A DNA stretch of 64,000 nt from Yoonia sediminilitoris (GTDB lineage Bacteria > Pseudomonadota > Alphaproteobacteria > Rhodobacterales > Rhodobacteraceae): NCBI RefSeq assembly GCF_003058085.1, contig NZ_QBUD01000002.1, forward strand, positions 62,001 to 126,000, given 5' to 3'. Below the pieces are notes generated by a model. It saw nothing but the letters and a program-made list of their open reading frames with translations. It did no database searches and had not been told where the DNA came from. Every line of letters begins with the position of its first letter. Positions within the stretch are counted from its first letter, which is position 1. Positions 1 through 8,109 of the stretch are shown piece by piece. The translations under genes were made by a program, and so were the position numbers.

Positions 1-60
1 TGAACCGCCATACAGCGATTCTGATCAAGATACGCCGCAGGATTGCCGGAACTGACGGTA

Positions 61-528
61 TCATTCAGATGGCGCGGGGTCCGGCACAAATCGAAAAACC
101 CAGTCTTTATAGCTTTTCTTGCCTTCGAAATCTGCCAGATCGGGGGGGAAACCCGCCTGCTTGAGCGGCATATCCCGACGGTCAGGAAAAACCCCCTGAA
201 TGCCGCCATCGGCGCGGAATTCTGCGGTCCAATTGTCCACATCATAGAGCCTGCGGATATGTTTGACGCCGGGGTCACGCGGATCACGCAACAAATCATC
301 CAAAGTCGAAGGAAACGCTGGCTCTTCGTCAAATGCCCAGTATCGCGCAATGGCATCGCGGTATGCGCGGCCCTGAAAAATGATCTCGGCCTCGGTCGCG
401 CGTTTGGCTTTTGTGGCGGTGGGAACAAAGGTAGTCTGGGCGGCCAGTGTTATCCCCACCAGCACCACAAGCAAGGCCACGTAAGTATAGCCGCCGTCAG
501 TTCTGCCAGCTTTGGACATCGGCGGCAT
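61..528 (-). CDS. Atypical minor pseudopilin, last T2SS gene in window
   Basis: A 155-residue type IV pilin-like protein, presumably a minor subunit of the T2SS pseudopilus. It has a short basic leader (MPPMSKAGRTDGG) followed by YTYVALLVVLVGI, one hydrophobic N-terminal helix, then a soluble domain. Cleavage would fall after the double glycine. Unlike its neighbours, residue 5 of the mature protein is alanine rather than glutamate, and residue 1 is tyrosine rather than phenylalanine. Loss of Glu5 is known for the tip pseudopilin GspK, but this protein is much shorter than GspK. The start at 528 is chosen because a G-rich ribosome site lies about 7 bases upstream; an in-frame ATG at 552 and one at 519 are alternatives. 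The gene overlaps the end of gspG, so translation is probably coupled. Confidence 0.7.
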   Translation of the reverse strand: MPPMSKAGRTDGGYTYVALLVVLVGITLAAQTTFVPTATKAKRATEAEIIFQGRAYRDAIARYWAFDEEPAFPSTLDDLLRDPRDPGVKHIRRLYDVDNWTAEFRADGGIQGVFPDRRDMPLKQAGFPPDLADFEGKKSYKDWVFRFVPDPAPSE

Positions 529-928
529 CGCCTGCCCCCCCTTCCAGACCATCAGCCCCTAACGACAGGATTTCATAGCCCCCGCTGCGGCCCGGCGCAC
601 GGTAGATATAAAGATTGCCCCAAGGGTCGGCGGGCACTTCCTTGCGCAGGTATGGCCCGTTCCATCCGGGCGCACCGGGATTCAGTCGCAAGGCATTCAA
701 CCCCTGTTCGGTCGTCGGATACTGGCCTGTGTCGATCAGAAACGTATCCAGTGCGGTCGAAAAACTTTCAATCTGCGCGCGGGCCGCAGTTGTCTTTGCC
801 GGGCTGATCCGCTGAAACAGGATCGGCCCCACGATGGCAGCCAGCAGCCCGACAATGACCAACACCACCAGCAATTCCATCAGGGTGAAACCCGCTTGCC
901 CATCCCGTTTTTTCATCCGCTTCACCAT
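497..928 (-). CDS. gspG: Major pseudopilin GspG
   Basis: A 143-residue major pseudopilin of the type II secretion system. The leader ends in QAG and is followed by FTLMELLVVLVIVGLL, the classic prepilin cleavage site with Phe1 and Glu5. The GspG signature YPTTEQGLNAL lies near residue 70, followed by DPWGN, and the acidic C-terminal loop (GADGLEGG) resembles the calcium-binding loop of GspG. In the family the protein is cleaved and methylated by the prepilin peptidase and polymerises into the periplasmic pseudopilus that drives substrate through the secretin. The start overlaps the preceding pseudopilin by 7 bp. An ATG at 916 is an alternative start. Confidence 0.93.
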   Translation of the reverse strand: MVKRMKKRDGQAGFTLMELLVVLVIVGLLAAIVGPILFQRISPAKTTAARAQIESFSTALDTFLIDTGQYPTTEQGLNALRLNPGAPGWNGPYLRKEVPADPWGNLYIYRAPGRSGGYEILSLGADGLEGGAGDAADVQSWQN

Positions 929-1311
929 TCCCGATATGCCACCCCGTTAGTTCCAACACCCGTCGCGGCGCTGCGTACGTCGCGCACGCCGCCTTCGTCC
1001 TGATCCTCGATCACCAGCCAATCCACATCCTCCCCTGCCACAGGATCATCGGGGACGATACTGATGTATCGCGCCTCGGCCAAAGTGCCCAAATCAGGAG
1101 GATATAGCCCAAGATCGCCACGATAATCGTCGATAGCCCGGCGCATGACAGACAGGTTTTCAATCAGCGCTGCCTCGCGTGCACGCACCAGCGCGCCCGA
1201 GACACTTGGCACAGCAATCGCCGCTAGCAGCCCCACGATGAACAGCACGACCACCAGTTCAATCAGGGTGAAGCCCGCATCGCGCCTACCAATCCGCAAT
1301 CTGTGTCCCAT
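922..1311 (-). CDS. Type IV pilin-like pseudopilin
   Basis: A 129-residue pseudopilin. The leader MGHRLRIGRRDAG precedes FTLIELVVVLFIVGLLAA, with cleavage after Gly and both Phe1 and Glu5 present. The motif YPPDLGTL (compare YPTTEQGL in GspG) suggests a GspG-like fold rather than GspH, I or J. A longer reading frame open to 1497 is rejected because the leader begins at 1311 and the extra residues look like the preceding gene read in another frame. It overlaps the upstream pseudopilin by 26 bp. I cannot assign it to a specific minor pseudopilin class. Confidence 0.82.
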   Translation of the reverse strand: MGHRLRIGRRDAGFTLIELVVVLFIVGLLAAIAVPSVSGALVRAREAALIENLSVMRRAIDDYRGDLGLYPPDLGTLAEARYISIVPDDPVAGEDVDWLVIEDQDEGGVRDVRSAATGVGTNGVAYREW

Positions 1312-1765
1312 CCAGCGCCGTCTTGTCCGTTCTCGGGCGGATATCATAGATGTCCACCCCGTTCCAAATCTCTGCATCAGGCGGGTCGGTGTAGCCCAAC
1401 ACGCGCCATTGTTCTTCCAGCCCCCGGTTCTGCCGTGCAAACGGATTGCGCGGCAGGCTGCGCAGATAGCGCCGGGTCCGACCATCCGTACCTTCAACGC
1501 CCGTAATCAAGACTTCAAGCGTTGGGGGCCATCCGTTTTCGCTTGCGGCGGCTTCACTGATCTCTTCGGCCCGAAAATCGGCGTTGAATGCATCAAGGGC
1601 GGTCCGGACATCACGAAGCGTTTCTCGCAAGGCCATCTCTTTTTCCCGTTGCACTGCTGTTTCCGCGATCGGCACCGTCACGACCGCAAGCACTCCGATA
1701 ATAACCAGTACCACCAGCAATTCGGCCAGCGTGGCACCACGGTCTTTTGATCTACTGCACCGCAA
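1286..1765 (-). CDS. Type IV pilin-like pseudopilin
   Basis: A 159-residue pseudopilin, the first pilin-like gene after the secretin. The leader MRCSRSKDRG precedes ATLAELLVVLVIIGVL. Glu5 is kept, but mature residue 1 is Ala rather than Phe, which prepilin peptidases tolerate. The soluble domain carries a long helix continuing from the membrane segment (REKEMALRETLRDVRTALDAF) and a GspG-like WPPTLEVL stretch. It overlaps the 3' end of the secretin gene by 14 bp. It is likely a structural or minor pseudopilus subunit; the subclass is not assignable by eye. Confidence 0.82.
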   Translation of the reverse strand: MRCSRSKDRGATLAELLVVLVIIGVLAVVTVPIAETAVQREKEMALRETLRDVRTALDAFNADFRAEEISEAAASENGWPPTLEVLITGVEGTDGRTRRYLRSLPRNPFARQNRGLEEQWRVLGYTDPPDAEIWNGVDIYDIRPRTDKTALDGTQIADW

Positions 1766-4022
1766 TCCGCGATGACCTTAGTTCGATCCCTTCGGGAACA
1801 GAGACATTCGGACCAGCCCCGAAATCGGACGAAAAGATCAAATATGACAAGCCCTGCTTGACACCCCTGAACGTAACCGTCGCGATCTCTTTCACCGCAG
1901 CACCCGCAATCCCGTCATTCAGCGTCAGTTTGATTTCGCCCCGACTGTTGTCAATCTCGAACGGCAGGCTTGCGGGCGTACTGACTGACACCGCCTCGAC
2001 CAGATCAGGGCGGAAACGGATCGTGGCCGTCCCCGACACCGCGTTGCCGAAACCTGCGGCCGTGATCGAGGTGGAAATTGTTTCATCAGCTTTCACCGAA
2101 TAGCTGGCCCGGGAAAACGCAAGGACCGCATCGGCGCCGGCAGTAGCTGGTGCATTGGGCACTTGCAGATTCGATGTGGGCGACGGCAAGGAAGGCCTAC
2201 CGGTGGTCGCGGCGACAGGGGTCGCCGCACCTGACAAATCAAGCCTGATTGTCGGCAGGTCGCCACTGCGGCTTGACAGGAAATCCTGCGTCGCCTGTGT
2301 GGTCACCCGGTCACCAGAGCCAGAGAAAAACTGCGATTCCGCAGCCGAAGGAATATCTTTGCCGCGAATAATCCGGGGAGTCAGGGTCAACAGAATGTCG
2401 GTGCGGCCACCGGACCCGTCGCGGGTCTGGAACAGCTTGCCGATTGCCGGAATGTCACCAAGGCCGGGCACGCTTTTGCGGGTGTCGCGTTCCTCATCGC
2501 GGATCAGGCCGCCAATCACCGCCGTTTCGCCATCGGCCAGAACCATGCGGTTCGACACATTGCGCGTACCGATAGCAAAGGCCGGTTCGTCGGCGGTCCC
2601 CAGATTCTGACCAAGGGAACTGACTTCAAGTTCAAGCGAAACCACGACGGTCCGGTCAAGTTTAATTTCGGGGGTGACATTCACCTTGATACCCACATCG
2701 CGGTATTCAAAGGTCGTGCGGGTCTGGCCAGTGGCATCCTGGATCGTGGATGACCGCAGCGGTACACGGTCGCCGATATGGATCAGCGCCTCGCGGTTAT
2801 CGACGGTCCGGATGCGCGGGTTGGCGAGGGTCTTGGCATCGACATCCTGCTTGAAGAACCGCAAGGTCGCCGCTGGCAAGCTGACGACACTTGCCCCCAA
2901 TGTGTCACTGGCATCACTGCTTGGGGTCAGGTCGGACAATATGGTCGATGGAGGTGCAATCGAAATCTGCGAGCCCAGATCAAGCCCAAGCTGCTCGCTC
3001 TTGGTACGGTTCACCTCGAGGATTTCGACTTCTAAAACAGCCTCTGCCGGGGCGCGGTCATTGTTGGACAAAAGCTGCGCCACAAGCGACAGGCGTTCAC
3101 GGTTTTCCCGTACCGTAATTGCATTGCTGTCTTCACTGATCGTGACATTTGCAATGCCCAGCGAACGTGACACAAGATCAGCGGCAACTGCCGCATTCAT
3201 CGTTTCCAGATAGAAAGTTTGCACAAGGTAATCTTCATAGGATGCCCGGCCTTCGGGCGTATCCGGTGCAATCACAACCGAATTACGACCAAGGCGGCGA
3301 TAGAACGCGCTATTGGTCTTCAGCAAAAGCTGGAACGCCTGTTGAAAGGTCACATCCTCTGCATACAAGGTGACGGGTCTGTCCTCCAATGAAGCATCAA
3401 AAATCATATTGACGCCGTAGGCCTGCCCCAACGCCAGAACAGCCTCTTTGAAGCCCGCGTTTGAAAAATTCACGGTGACAGGTGCGCCGGTCGTCAGCCG
3501 GATCGGGGCAATACCCTCGGTCGTGATCGTCCGGGCGTTGAGCGCGTTAAACAGTGCAATCGCCTCTTGATTATTGGGATCAAGGGAAAGCGACTGTTCG
3601 ACAAGCGACATTCCGCGTTCCAACCTGCCCAGACGGGCGGCGGCGGCGGCCTCGTGGAAGATGCCGGCGGCGCGGCGGCGTTCCTGAAGTTGTGTGCGTT
3701 CCCGTTCAAGACCCGCGCTACCCGGCACCACCACCAGCCCCTGCTGGACCAGTCCCAGCGCCGACCCATAATCACCCGCGTCGCTGTAGCGGCGTGCTTC
3801 TTGGATGTAATAGGCCTCGGCCCGTTCGGTGACTGCACGCAGCCCTTGCAATAATTCTGCATTATCAGGATCAGCGGCCAGCGACTGACGGTAACTTTGT
3901 ACGGTGCTCAAAAAGTCTTCTCGGGCAATGCCTGCACCGGCAGAACCCGGCCCGGGGCGTAAGCTCGACTCCGAGCAGCTGACGACCAGCAGTATTGCAA
4001 GAACAGACCAAAACCGTATCAT
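1752..4022 (-). CDS. gspD: T2SS secretin GspD, lipoprotein with cohesin-like C-terminal domain
   Basis: A 756-residue outer-membrane secretin. The N-terminus is a lipoprotein signal (lipobox LLVVSC, Cys16). Residues about 35-165 look like TPR helices, about 175-255 an STN/N0-type domain, about 265-325 an N1 domain, and about 325-553 the secretin core, with VPLRSS, the VGIKVNVTPEI segment and the VPGLGDIPAIGKLF signature. After the core comes a low-complexity linker and, from about residue 630, a domain (YSVKADETISTSI, then FRPDLVEAVSV) resembling a cohesin fold. Secretins with cohesin-like tails are known in some delta-proteobacterial T2SS. It forms the channel through which substrates leave. 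It overlaps the preceding gene by 4 bp. Confidence 0.92.
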   Translation of the reverse strand: MIRFWSVLAILLVVSCSESSLRPGPGSAGAGIAREDFLSTVQSYRQSLAADPDNAELLQGLRAVTERAEAYYIQEARRYSDAGDYGSALGLVQQGLVVVPGSAGLERERTQLQERRRAAGIFHEAAAAARLGRLERGMSLVEQSLSLDPNNQEAIALFNALNARTITTEGIAPIRLTTGAPVTVNFSNAGFKEAVLALGQAYGVNMIFDASLEDRPVTLYAEDVTFQQAFQLLLKTNSAFYRRLGRNSVVIAPDTPEGRASYEDYLVQTFYLETMNAAVAADLVSRSLGIANVTISEDSNAITVRENRERLSLVAQLLSNNDRAPAEAVLEVEILEVNRTKSEQLGLDLGSQISIAPPSTILSDLTPSSDASDTLGASVVSLPAATLRFFKQDVDAKTLANPRIRTVDNREALIHIGDRVPLRSSTIQDATGQTRTTFEYRDVGIKVNVTPEIKLDRTVVVSLELEVSSLGQNLGTADEPAFAIGTRNVSNRMVLADGETAVIGGLIRDEERDTRKSVPGLGDIPAIGKLFQTRDGSGGRTDILLTLTPRIIRGKDIPSAAESQFFSGSGDRVTTQATQDFLSSRSGDLPTIRLDLSGAATPVAATTGRPSLPSPTSNLQVPNAPATAGADAVLAFSRASYSVKADETISTSITAAGFGNAVSGTATIRFRPDLVEAVSVSTPASLPFEIDNSRGEIKLTLNDGIAGAAVKEIATVTFRGVKQGLSYLIFSSDFGAGPNVSVPEGIELRSSRIAVQ

Positions 4023-4579
4023 CCATCAATCCCGATAATCTGGGTTTCCGAAACACCACCCATTGCCAAGATACCCGTTAACCCCAGCCGGGTGTTATCA
4101 ATCCTTACACTGTCGGTGGTTATCTGCCCAATGGTGAAACCGGGCAACACCTCCTGTCCCTGAATCAGCGATATGGTCTGCCCCTCGTATTGCAGCATGA
4201 TGCGGGTATCATCACCCGCACGCATCACCCCAAGCAGCTTCATCGCCTCGAATTCCCGCATAGCTGCAAGTCTGGCGGTGCGCAACGGATCGGCATCAGG
4301 CGCTTGTGCAGGGGCCGGTCGGGGGGCAGCGGCAACGGCGGGCCGCAACCCGCCATCACCGGGCCTGCGAAACAAATCGCGCACACCATCCGGAGGCGTG
4401 GCATTCAGGTCGCGTGCCACAGCGACATCAGCAATAGGTGTCACAAAGACGACGCCAGCATCGGTTTCCTGCGAAGTCTCTTCGCCTGATCCGCCCGCCC
4501 ATCGCATCACGTTGGCCAGCAAAAGCACCGCGACCGCGCCACCATAAAGAAACTTGCGCTGGCGTGATACTCCGCTCAT
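4019..4579 (-). CDS. PilP/GspC-like inner-membrane linker to the secretin
   Basis: A 186-residue protein with one N-terminal membrane helix (about residues 12-27), a proline- and alanine-rich periplasmic linker (PAVAAAPRPAPAQAP) and a small C-terminal beta domain around 110-180 (MKLLGVMRAGDDTRIMLQYEGQ, then VLPGFTIGQI). This layout matches GspC homology-region or PilP-type proteins, which connect the inner-membrane platform to the periplasmic N domains of the secretin. Its position immediately before gspD with a 4-bp overlap supports this. Sequence identity to either family is weak by eye, so the exact name is left open. Confidence 0.72.
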   Translation of the reverse strand: MSGVSRQRKFLYGGAVAVLLLANVMRWAGGSGEETSQETDAGVVFVTPIADVAVARDLNATPPDGVRDLFRRPGDGGLRPAVAAAPRPAPAQAPDADPLRTARLAAMREFEAMKLLGVMRAGDDTRIMLQYEGQTISLIQGQEVLPGFTIGQITTDSVRIDNTRLGLTGILAMGGVSETQIIGIDG

Positions 4580-5124
4580 CCGCTGGCACCGCTGCTCAGG
4601 GTCATCAGTTTCAGCTGGACGCGCACCAGAGTGCCATCGGCATTGGTGGAAAACTCTGCACGGCGCAGCAACGTCAGCGTGTCCACCTGCCCCAACCGGG
4701 TCAGGAAATCAGCAATTTCACCATAGCTGCCCTCGACCGTGAGGTCCTGCAAAACGGGTCGCACTGCACCGCGCGATTGCCCGAATGTGTTAGCACCATG
4801 GATGATCTGGGTGTTTGCGGCAGTCGATACATCGGCCAGAATTTCCACCACGCCAGAGCGGTCAATCGGCGCGGCCAATTTGACTTCAAGCACAGAAAGC
4901 GCGGTCTCGGCTTGCGAATAGGGGGCAATGGCATCAACCCGCGCCTGCAATTGCGCACGGGCCGATTGCAACGCTATCAACTGCGCCTTGGCTGCTGCAT
5001 GATCGCTGCGGGCCGGTGCCCAGACCCCGCGTTCCCCCGCAATGATCAGCACCAATAACAGCATCAGCACCCAGACGCCCATTCGGACCAAAGGTACCGC
5101 CAGATAGGATCGCAGCCGGTTCAC
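4576..5124 (-). CDS. PilO/GspM-like assembly platform protein
   Basis: A 182-residue bitopic protein with one N-terminal membrane segment (VLMLLLVLIIAG), a coiled-coil stretch rich in Ala, Gln and Leu (about 35-75) and a ferredoxin-like C-terminal domain containing the typical FLTRLGQVDTLTLLRRAEF run. This is the PilO/GspM arrangement. In the family it dimerises with the PilN/GspL partner in the inner membrane and transmits the ATPase motion. It overlaps both neighbours by 4 bp, so the PilN-PilO-PilP-like trio appears translationally coupled. Confidence 0.78.
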   Translation of the reverse strand: MNRLRSYLAVPLVRMGVWVLMLLLVLIIAGERGVWAPARSDHAAAKAQLIALQSARAQLQARVDAIAPYSQAETALSVLEVKLAAPIDRSGVVEILADVSTAANTQIIHGANTFGQSRGAVRPVLQDLTVEGSYGEIADFLTRLGQVDTLTLLRRAEFSTNADGTLVRVQLKLMTLSSGASG

Positions 5125-5669
5125 GGTGCGACCGCCCGAATATCATACTGCACAATTGTCCGGGTGCCCTGCTGAATACGCAGTTGCCGTTCAAGGATCA
5201 CATCGTCCAACTTGTCCGAGGCCTCCAGCACCCGCAATGCGGGTGGCAGGTCGGCTTCGTCAAAGGCCTGAAGGGCAAGTGCAAGCCGCCCGGCTTCCGC
5301 ATCATAAACCAGTTGGCTGATCCGTACCTCGACTGGCAGCACCGTCTCAAGCAAAGCAAGCACATCCAGCAGCGGGGCTGCACGCGGGCCTGTCAGCGCG
5401 TTGAATGCCGTCGTGCGTTCTGCCAGCGCCGCGATTTCCTGTGTCGTCGGTGCATCTGTGGCCAGATCGCGCAAGGCGGCTAATTCTTCGGTCAAACGGG
5501 CCTGATGGGTACTCAGCGTGGCGCGCTCTGCCTGAAGATTGCGCACGTCCAGGACCGACCAGACAACAACGCCAGCAGCCAGTACCACCAGCGCCCAGAT
5601 TGCAGCGGTCACAGCACGGACAGGTCTGGTTGGCTTGCTGGCGAAATTCCCAAGACGCGCTACCCCCAT
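5121..5669 (-). CDS. PilN-like / GspL periplasmic half
   Basis: A 182-residue protein with a short basic cytoplasmic tail, one membrane helix (about residues 20-40), a coiled coil and a C-terminal ferredoxin-like region (LPVEVRISQLVYDAEAG). It corresponds to PilN, or to the membrane and periplasmic half of GspL. The preceding gene encodes the PilM-like cytoplasmic half, so in this operon GspL is split in two as in type IV pilus systems. Its start overlaps the PilM-like gene by 10 bp. Confidence 0.78.
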   Translation of the reverse strand: MGVARLGNFASKPTRPVRAVTAAIWALVVLAAGVVVWSVLDVRNLQAERATLSTHQARLTEELAALRDLATDAPTTQEIAALAERTTAFNALTGPRAAPLLDVLALLETVLPVEVRISQLVYDAEAGRLALALQAFDEADLPPALRVLEASDKLDDVILERQLRIQQGTRTIVQYDIRAVAP

Positions 5670-6505
5670 TGTGCCACTCCCTGCGCCGGTGTGACGGCAG
5701 CCGCAAACACATCGGCGCCCGGACGTATCGCGCCAACAACATCGCCGGGAAGCCGGGCGACCAGCGCATCAGGTGCAGCCCCCACAAGCGTGAGCGGCGA
5801 CGCATCATGGGCCAGCGCAAAGCTCTGGATCAACCGGGCGATACGGTTGCCCAAATCATCATCAGCGTCAGCGACCCAGCCTGCTTCGAAATATCCTTCC
5901 GGGACCGATTGCGCCCAGCAGGTCAGGCTCCAGCTGTCCCCGTCCGAAAACAGGCAGGCACCGTCGGGTGCCACATCACCAAGTGCCACACTGGCGTAGC
6001 CCAGCCAGCTTTCCAGCCGGGTGATATGCAGCCCTGCGGCGCTTGCACCTTGCTCTATCGCGTCACGCAAAGCACGTTCCAGACTGCGCACGCGCACAGT
6101 GACTTCGTCCGCGCGGTCGATGACCTCATAGGTGCACACCGGATCAACCATCGCGCCGCCGGTCTCGCGCAACAAACGCATCCGCACCAAATCCTGTGCC
6201 TCTGCCACCCCATCGGGGAAGTCGGCAAAGCGCAGAACATCTTCGCGCACCAGCGGGTCCGGCAGGCTGACGAACACAGGCATGTCCGCGCGACGCACGA
6301 CCTTGGGCAGGTCCTTGACCAGTTCGCGAAAAACTGCTGCAAATCGGGAAGGGTCCACCGGGTCGAAATGGTCCAGCCGGGTCTTGCTTTGGGTGGCCGC
6401 CAGCAGCTTTGGCTTGCGCCGCAGGTTACGCAGACGCAGCAATGCTGCCTGCCCGCCCGCTGCGGTCAGCACGATGCCCAAACGTGTCCTAGCGTATTCC
6501 ACCAA
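5660..6505 (-). CDS. PilM/GspL-like cytoplasmic protein
   Basis: A 281-residue soluble protein without membrane segments, placed between gspE and the PilN-like gene. PilM and the cytoplasmic part of GspL are actin-like proteins that bind the secretion ATPase. Sequence support is modest: an opening strand-loop pattern (RLGIVLTAAGGQAALLRL) and the gene order E-M-N-O-P-D are the main grounds. It begins 11 bp after gspE and overlaps the next gene by 10 bp. It is probably the platform's ATPase docking subunit. Confidence 0.65.
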   Translation of the reverse strand: MVEYARTRLGIVLTAAGGQAALLRLRNLRRKPKLLAATQSKTRLDHFDPVDPSRFAAVFRELVKDLPKVVRRADMPVFVSLPDPLVREDVLRFADFPDGVAEAQDLVRMRLLRETGGAMVDPVCTYEVIDRADEVTVRVRSLERALRDAIEQGASAAGLHITRLESWLGYASVALGDVAPDGACLFSDGDSWSLTCWAQSVPEGYFEAGWVADADDDLGNRIARLIQSFALAHDASPLTLVGAAPDALVARLPGDVVGAIRPGADVFAAAVTPAQGVAQWG

Positions 6506-6516
6506 AGGCCCCCAGC

Positions 6517-8109
6517 TTATTCTGCAAAGATCACTCTGTCTACTTCTGCAAGCGACGTCACCCCCTGACGCGCCAGATCGAGTGCCTGTTTGCGCAATCT
6601 GATCATACCTGCCTGTTCGGCAGCGGCGGCCAGTTCACCCATTGGCGCACGACGGATCATCCTTTCGGCCACATCAGGCGTCAGCGTCAGGCTTTCGATC
6701 ACCGCCGTGCGGCCCGCATATCCGGTGTCGCGGCAGTGGCCACAGCCCTGCCCAACTTTCCAGACCGTGTCACGCTCGGCTTGCGGGTCAAGCCCCGACG
6801 CGCGCAAGGTATCATCGGACAAAACGACGGGTTTGCTGCATTCACTGCAATTGCGCCGCAGCAAGCGCTGCGCCAGCACCGCATTCAAAGACGTGACAAA
6901 ATCATGCAGATCAATCCCCCAATGGGTAAACCGGCTGATCACCTCGATCGTGTTGTTGGCGTGGACCGACGCCAGCACAAGATGCCCCGTCAGTGATGCC
7001 TGCACCGCGATCTCCGCCGTTTCCAGGTCGCGAATTTCGCCGATCATGATCCGGTCAGGGTCATGGCGCAGGATCGACCGAAGACCGGCCGCAAAATTCA
7101 GCCCCTTCTTTTCATTGACGGCAATTTGCACGATGCGGTCGAGCTCGTATTCCACCGGGTCTTCGATCGTGATGATCTTTTCGGACCCTTCGGCCATTTC
7201 ACTGAGTGCTGCATAAAGCGTTGTGGTCTTGCCTGATCCGGTGGGCCCGGTGATCAATACCAGCCCGTGCGGTTCGCGCACCGCGCGCCGCAACCAGTTT
7301 ACATCTGCGCCATTCAGGCCAAGGTCCTCAAGCCGCAGGCTGCTGCCAAACCTGGCCACCGCAGATTTGTCCAGCACCCTGATCACCACGTCCTCGCCAA
7401 ACTGGGTGGGCAGAACAGAGACCCGGAAATCCACATCACGGCCTTCAATCCGCAGCCGGAACCGCCCATCCTGCGGCTTGCGTTTTTCAGCGATATCAAG
7501 CTCCGCCATCACCTTGATCCGACTGACCAATTCCGCGTGATGTTTGACATCCAGACTTTCAGTGGCGGGATAAAGCACCCCATCGATGCGATATTTGACG
7601 TCAACACGGTCGGCAAACACTTCGATATGAATATCCGACACCTGTTTTTGCAGGCCGGCAATCAGGATCGAGTTGGTCAGCAAAACAACGCCCGACTGGT
7701 CCTGAATCGTATCAAGATCAATCACCTGTTCATGGCCCGCACGGTCCTCGCGCACGATCTGGGGCGCAAAATCCGACCGGACGGAATCCAGCATTTGCCC
7801 GGAACTCTCGGCCCGGCGCAGGGCATCGCCAATCTGCTTGGCCGAACTGACGACAAGCCGCACCGGGACCTTCGCCGCGCGCACAAGGCGCTTTTCAGCC
7901 TCAAGATCAAGCGGGTTCGACACCGCGACCTGCAACGCATGCCCGTCAAACCGGATCGGCATAACCCTGAGCCGGGATGCGGCTTCAACCGGCAGATGGG
8001 TGAACAGCTCAGGGTCAATCATGACCGTATCCAGATCAACGAAATCCAGTCCCAGACGCATGGCCAGTGCGGGCAGGTCGCGGTTAGGATCAAGCGACAA
8101 ATCAGTCAT
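6517..8109 (-). CDS. gspE: T2SS ATPase GspE
   Basis: A 530-residue cytoplasmic secretion ATPase. It has an N-terminal GspE/PilB domain, a Walker A motif GPTGSGKT (288-295), an Asp box (ITIEDPVEYEL), a Walker B-like IMIGEIRD (354-361) and a His box (SLTGHLVLASVHANN). A zinc-binding tetracysteine (C421, C424, C456, C459) separates GspE/PilB from retraction ATPases such as PilT. In the family it powers assembly of the pseudopilus through the GspF/L/M platform. The start overlaps the end of gspF by 4 bp. All catalytic motifs look intact. Confidence 0.95.
   Translation of the reverse strand: MTDLSLDPNRDLPALAMRLGLDFVDLDTVMIDPELFTHLPVEAASRLRVMPIRFDGHALQVAVSNPLDLEAEKRLVRAAKVPVRLVVSSAKQIGDALRRAESSGQMLDSVRSDFAPQIVREDRAGHEQVIDLDTIQDQSGVVLLTNSILIAGLQKQVSDIHIEVFADRVDVKYRIDGVLYPATESLDVKHHAELVSRIKVMAELDIAEKRKPQDGRFRLRIEGRDVDFRVSVLPTQFGEDVVIRVLDKSAVARFGSSLRLEDLGLNGADVNWLRRAVREPHGLVLITGPTGSGKTTTLYAALSEMAEGSEKIITIEDPVEYELDRIVQIAVNEKKGLNFAAGLRSILRHDPDRIMIGEIRDLETAEIAVQASLTGHLVLASVHANNTIEVISRFTHWGIDLHDFVTSLNAVLAQRLLRRNCSECSKPVVLSDDTLRASGLDPQAERDTVWKVGQGCGHCRDTGYAGRTAVIESLTLTPDVAERMIRRAPMGELAAAAEQAGMIRLRKQALDLARQGVTSLAEVDRVIFAE

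Noticed and set aside
5405..6568. Plus-strand open frame of 387 codons
   Set aside because: Opposite the PilM/PilN-like genes, which have clear operon context; shadow.
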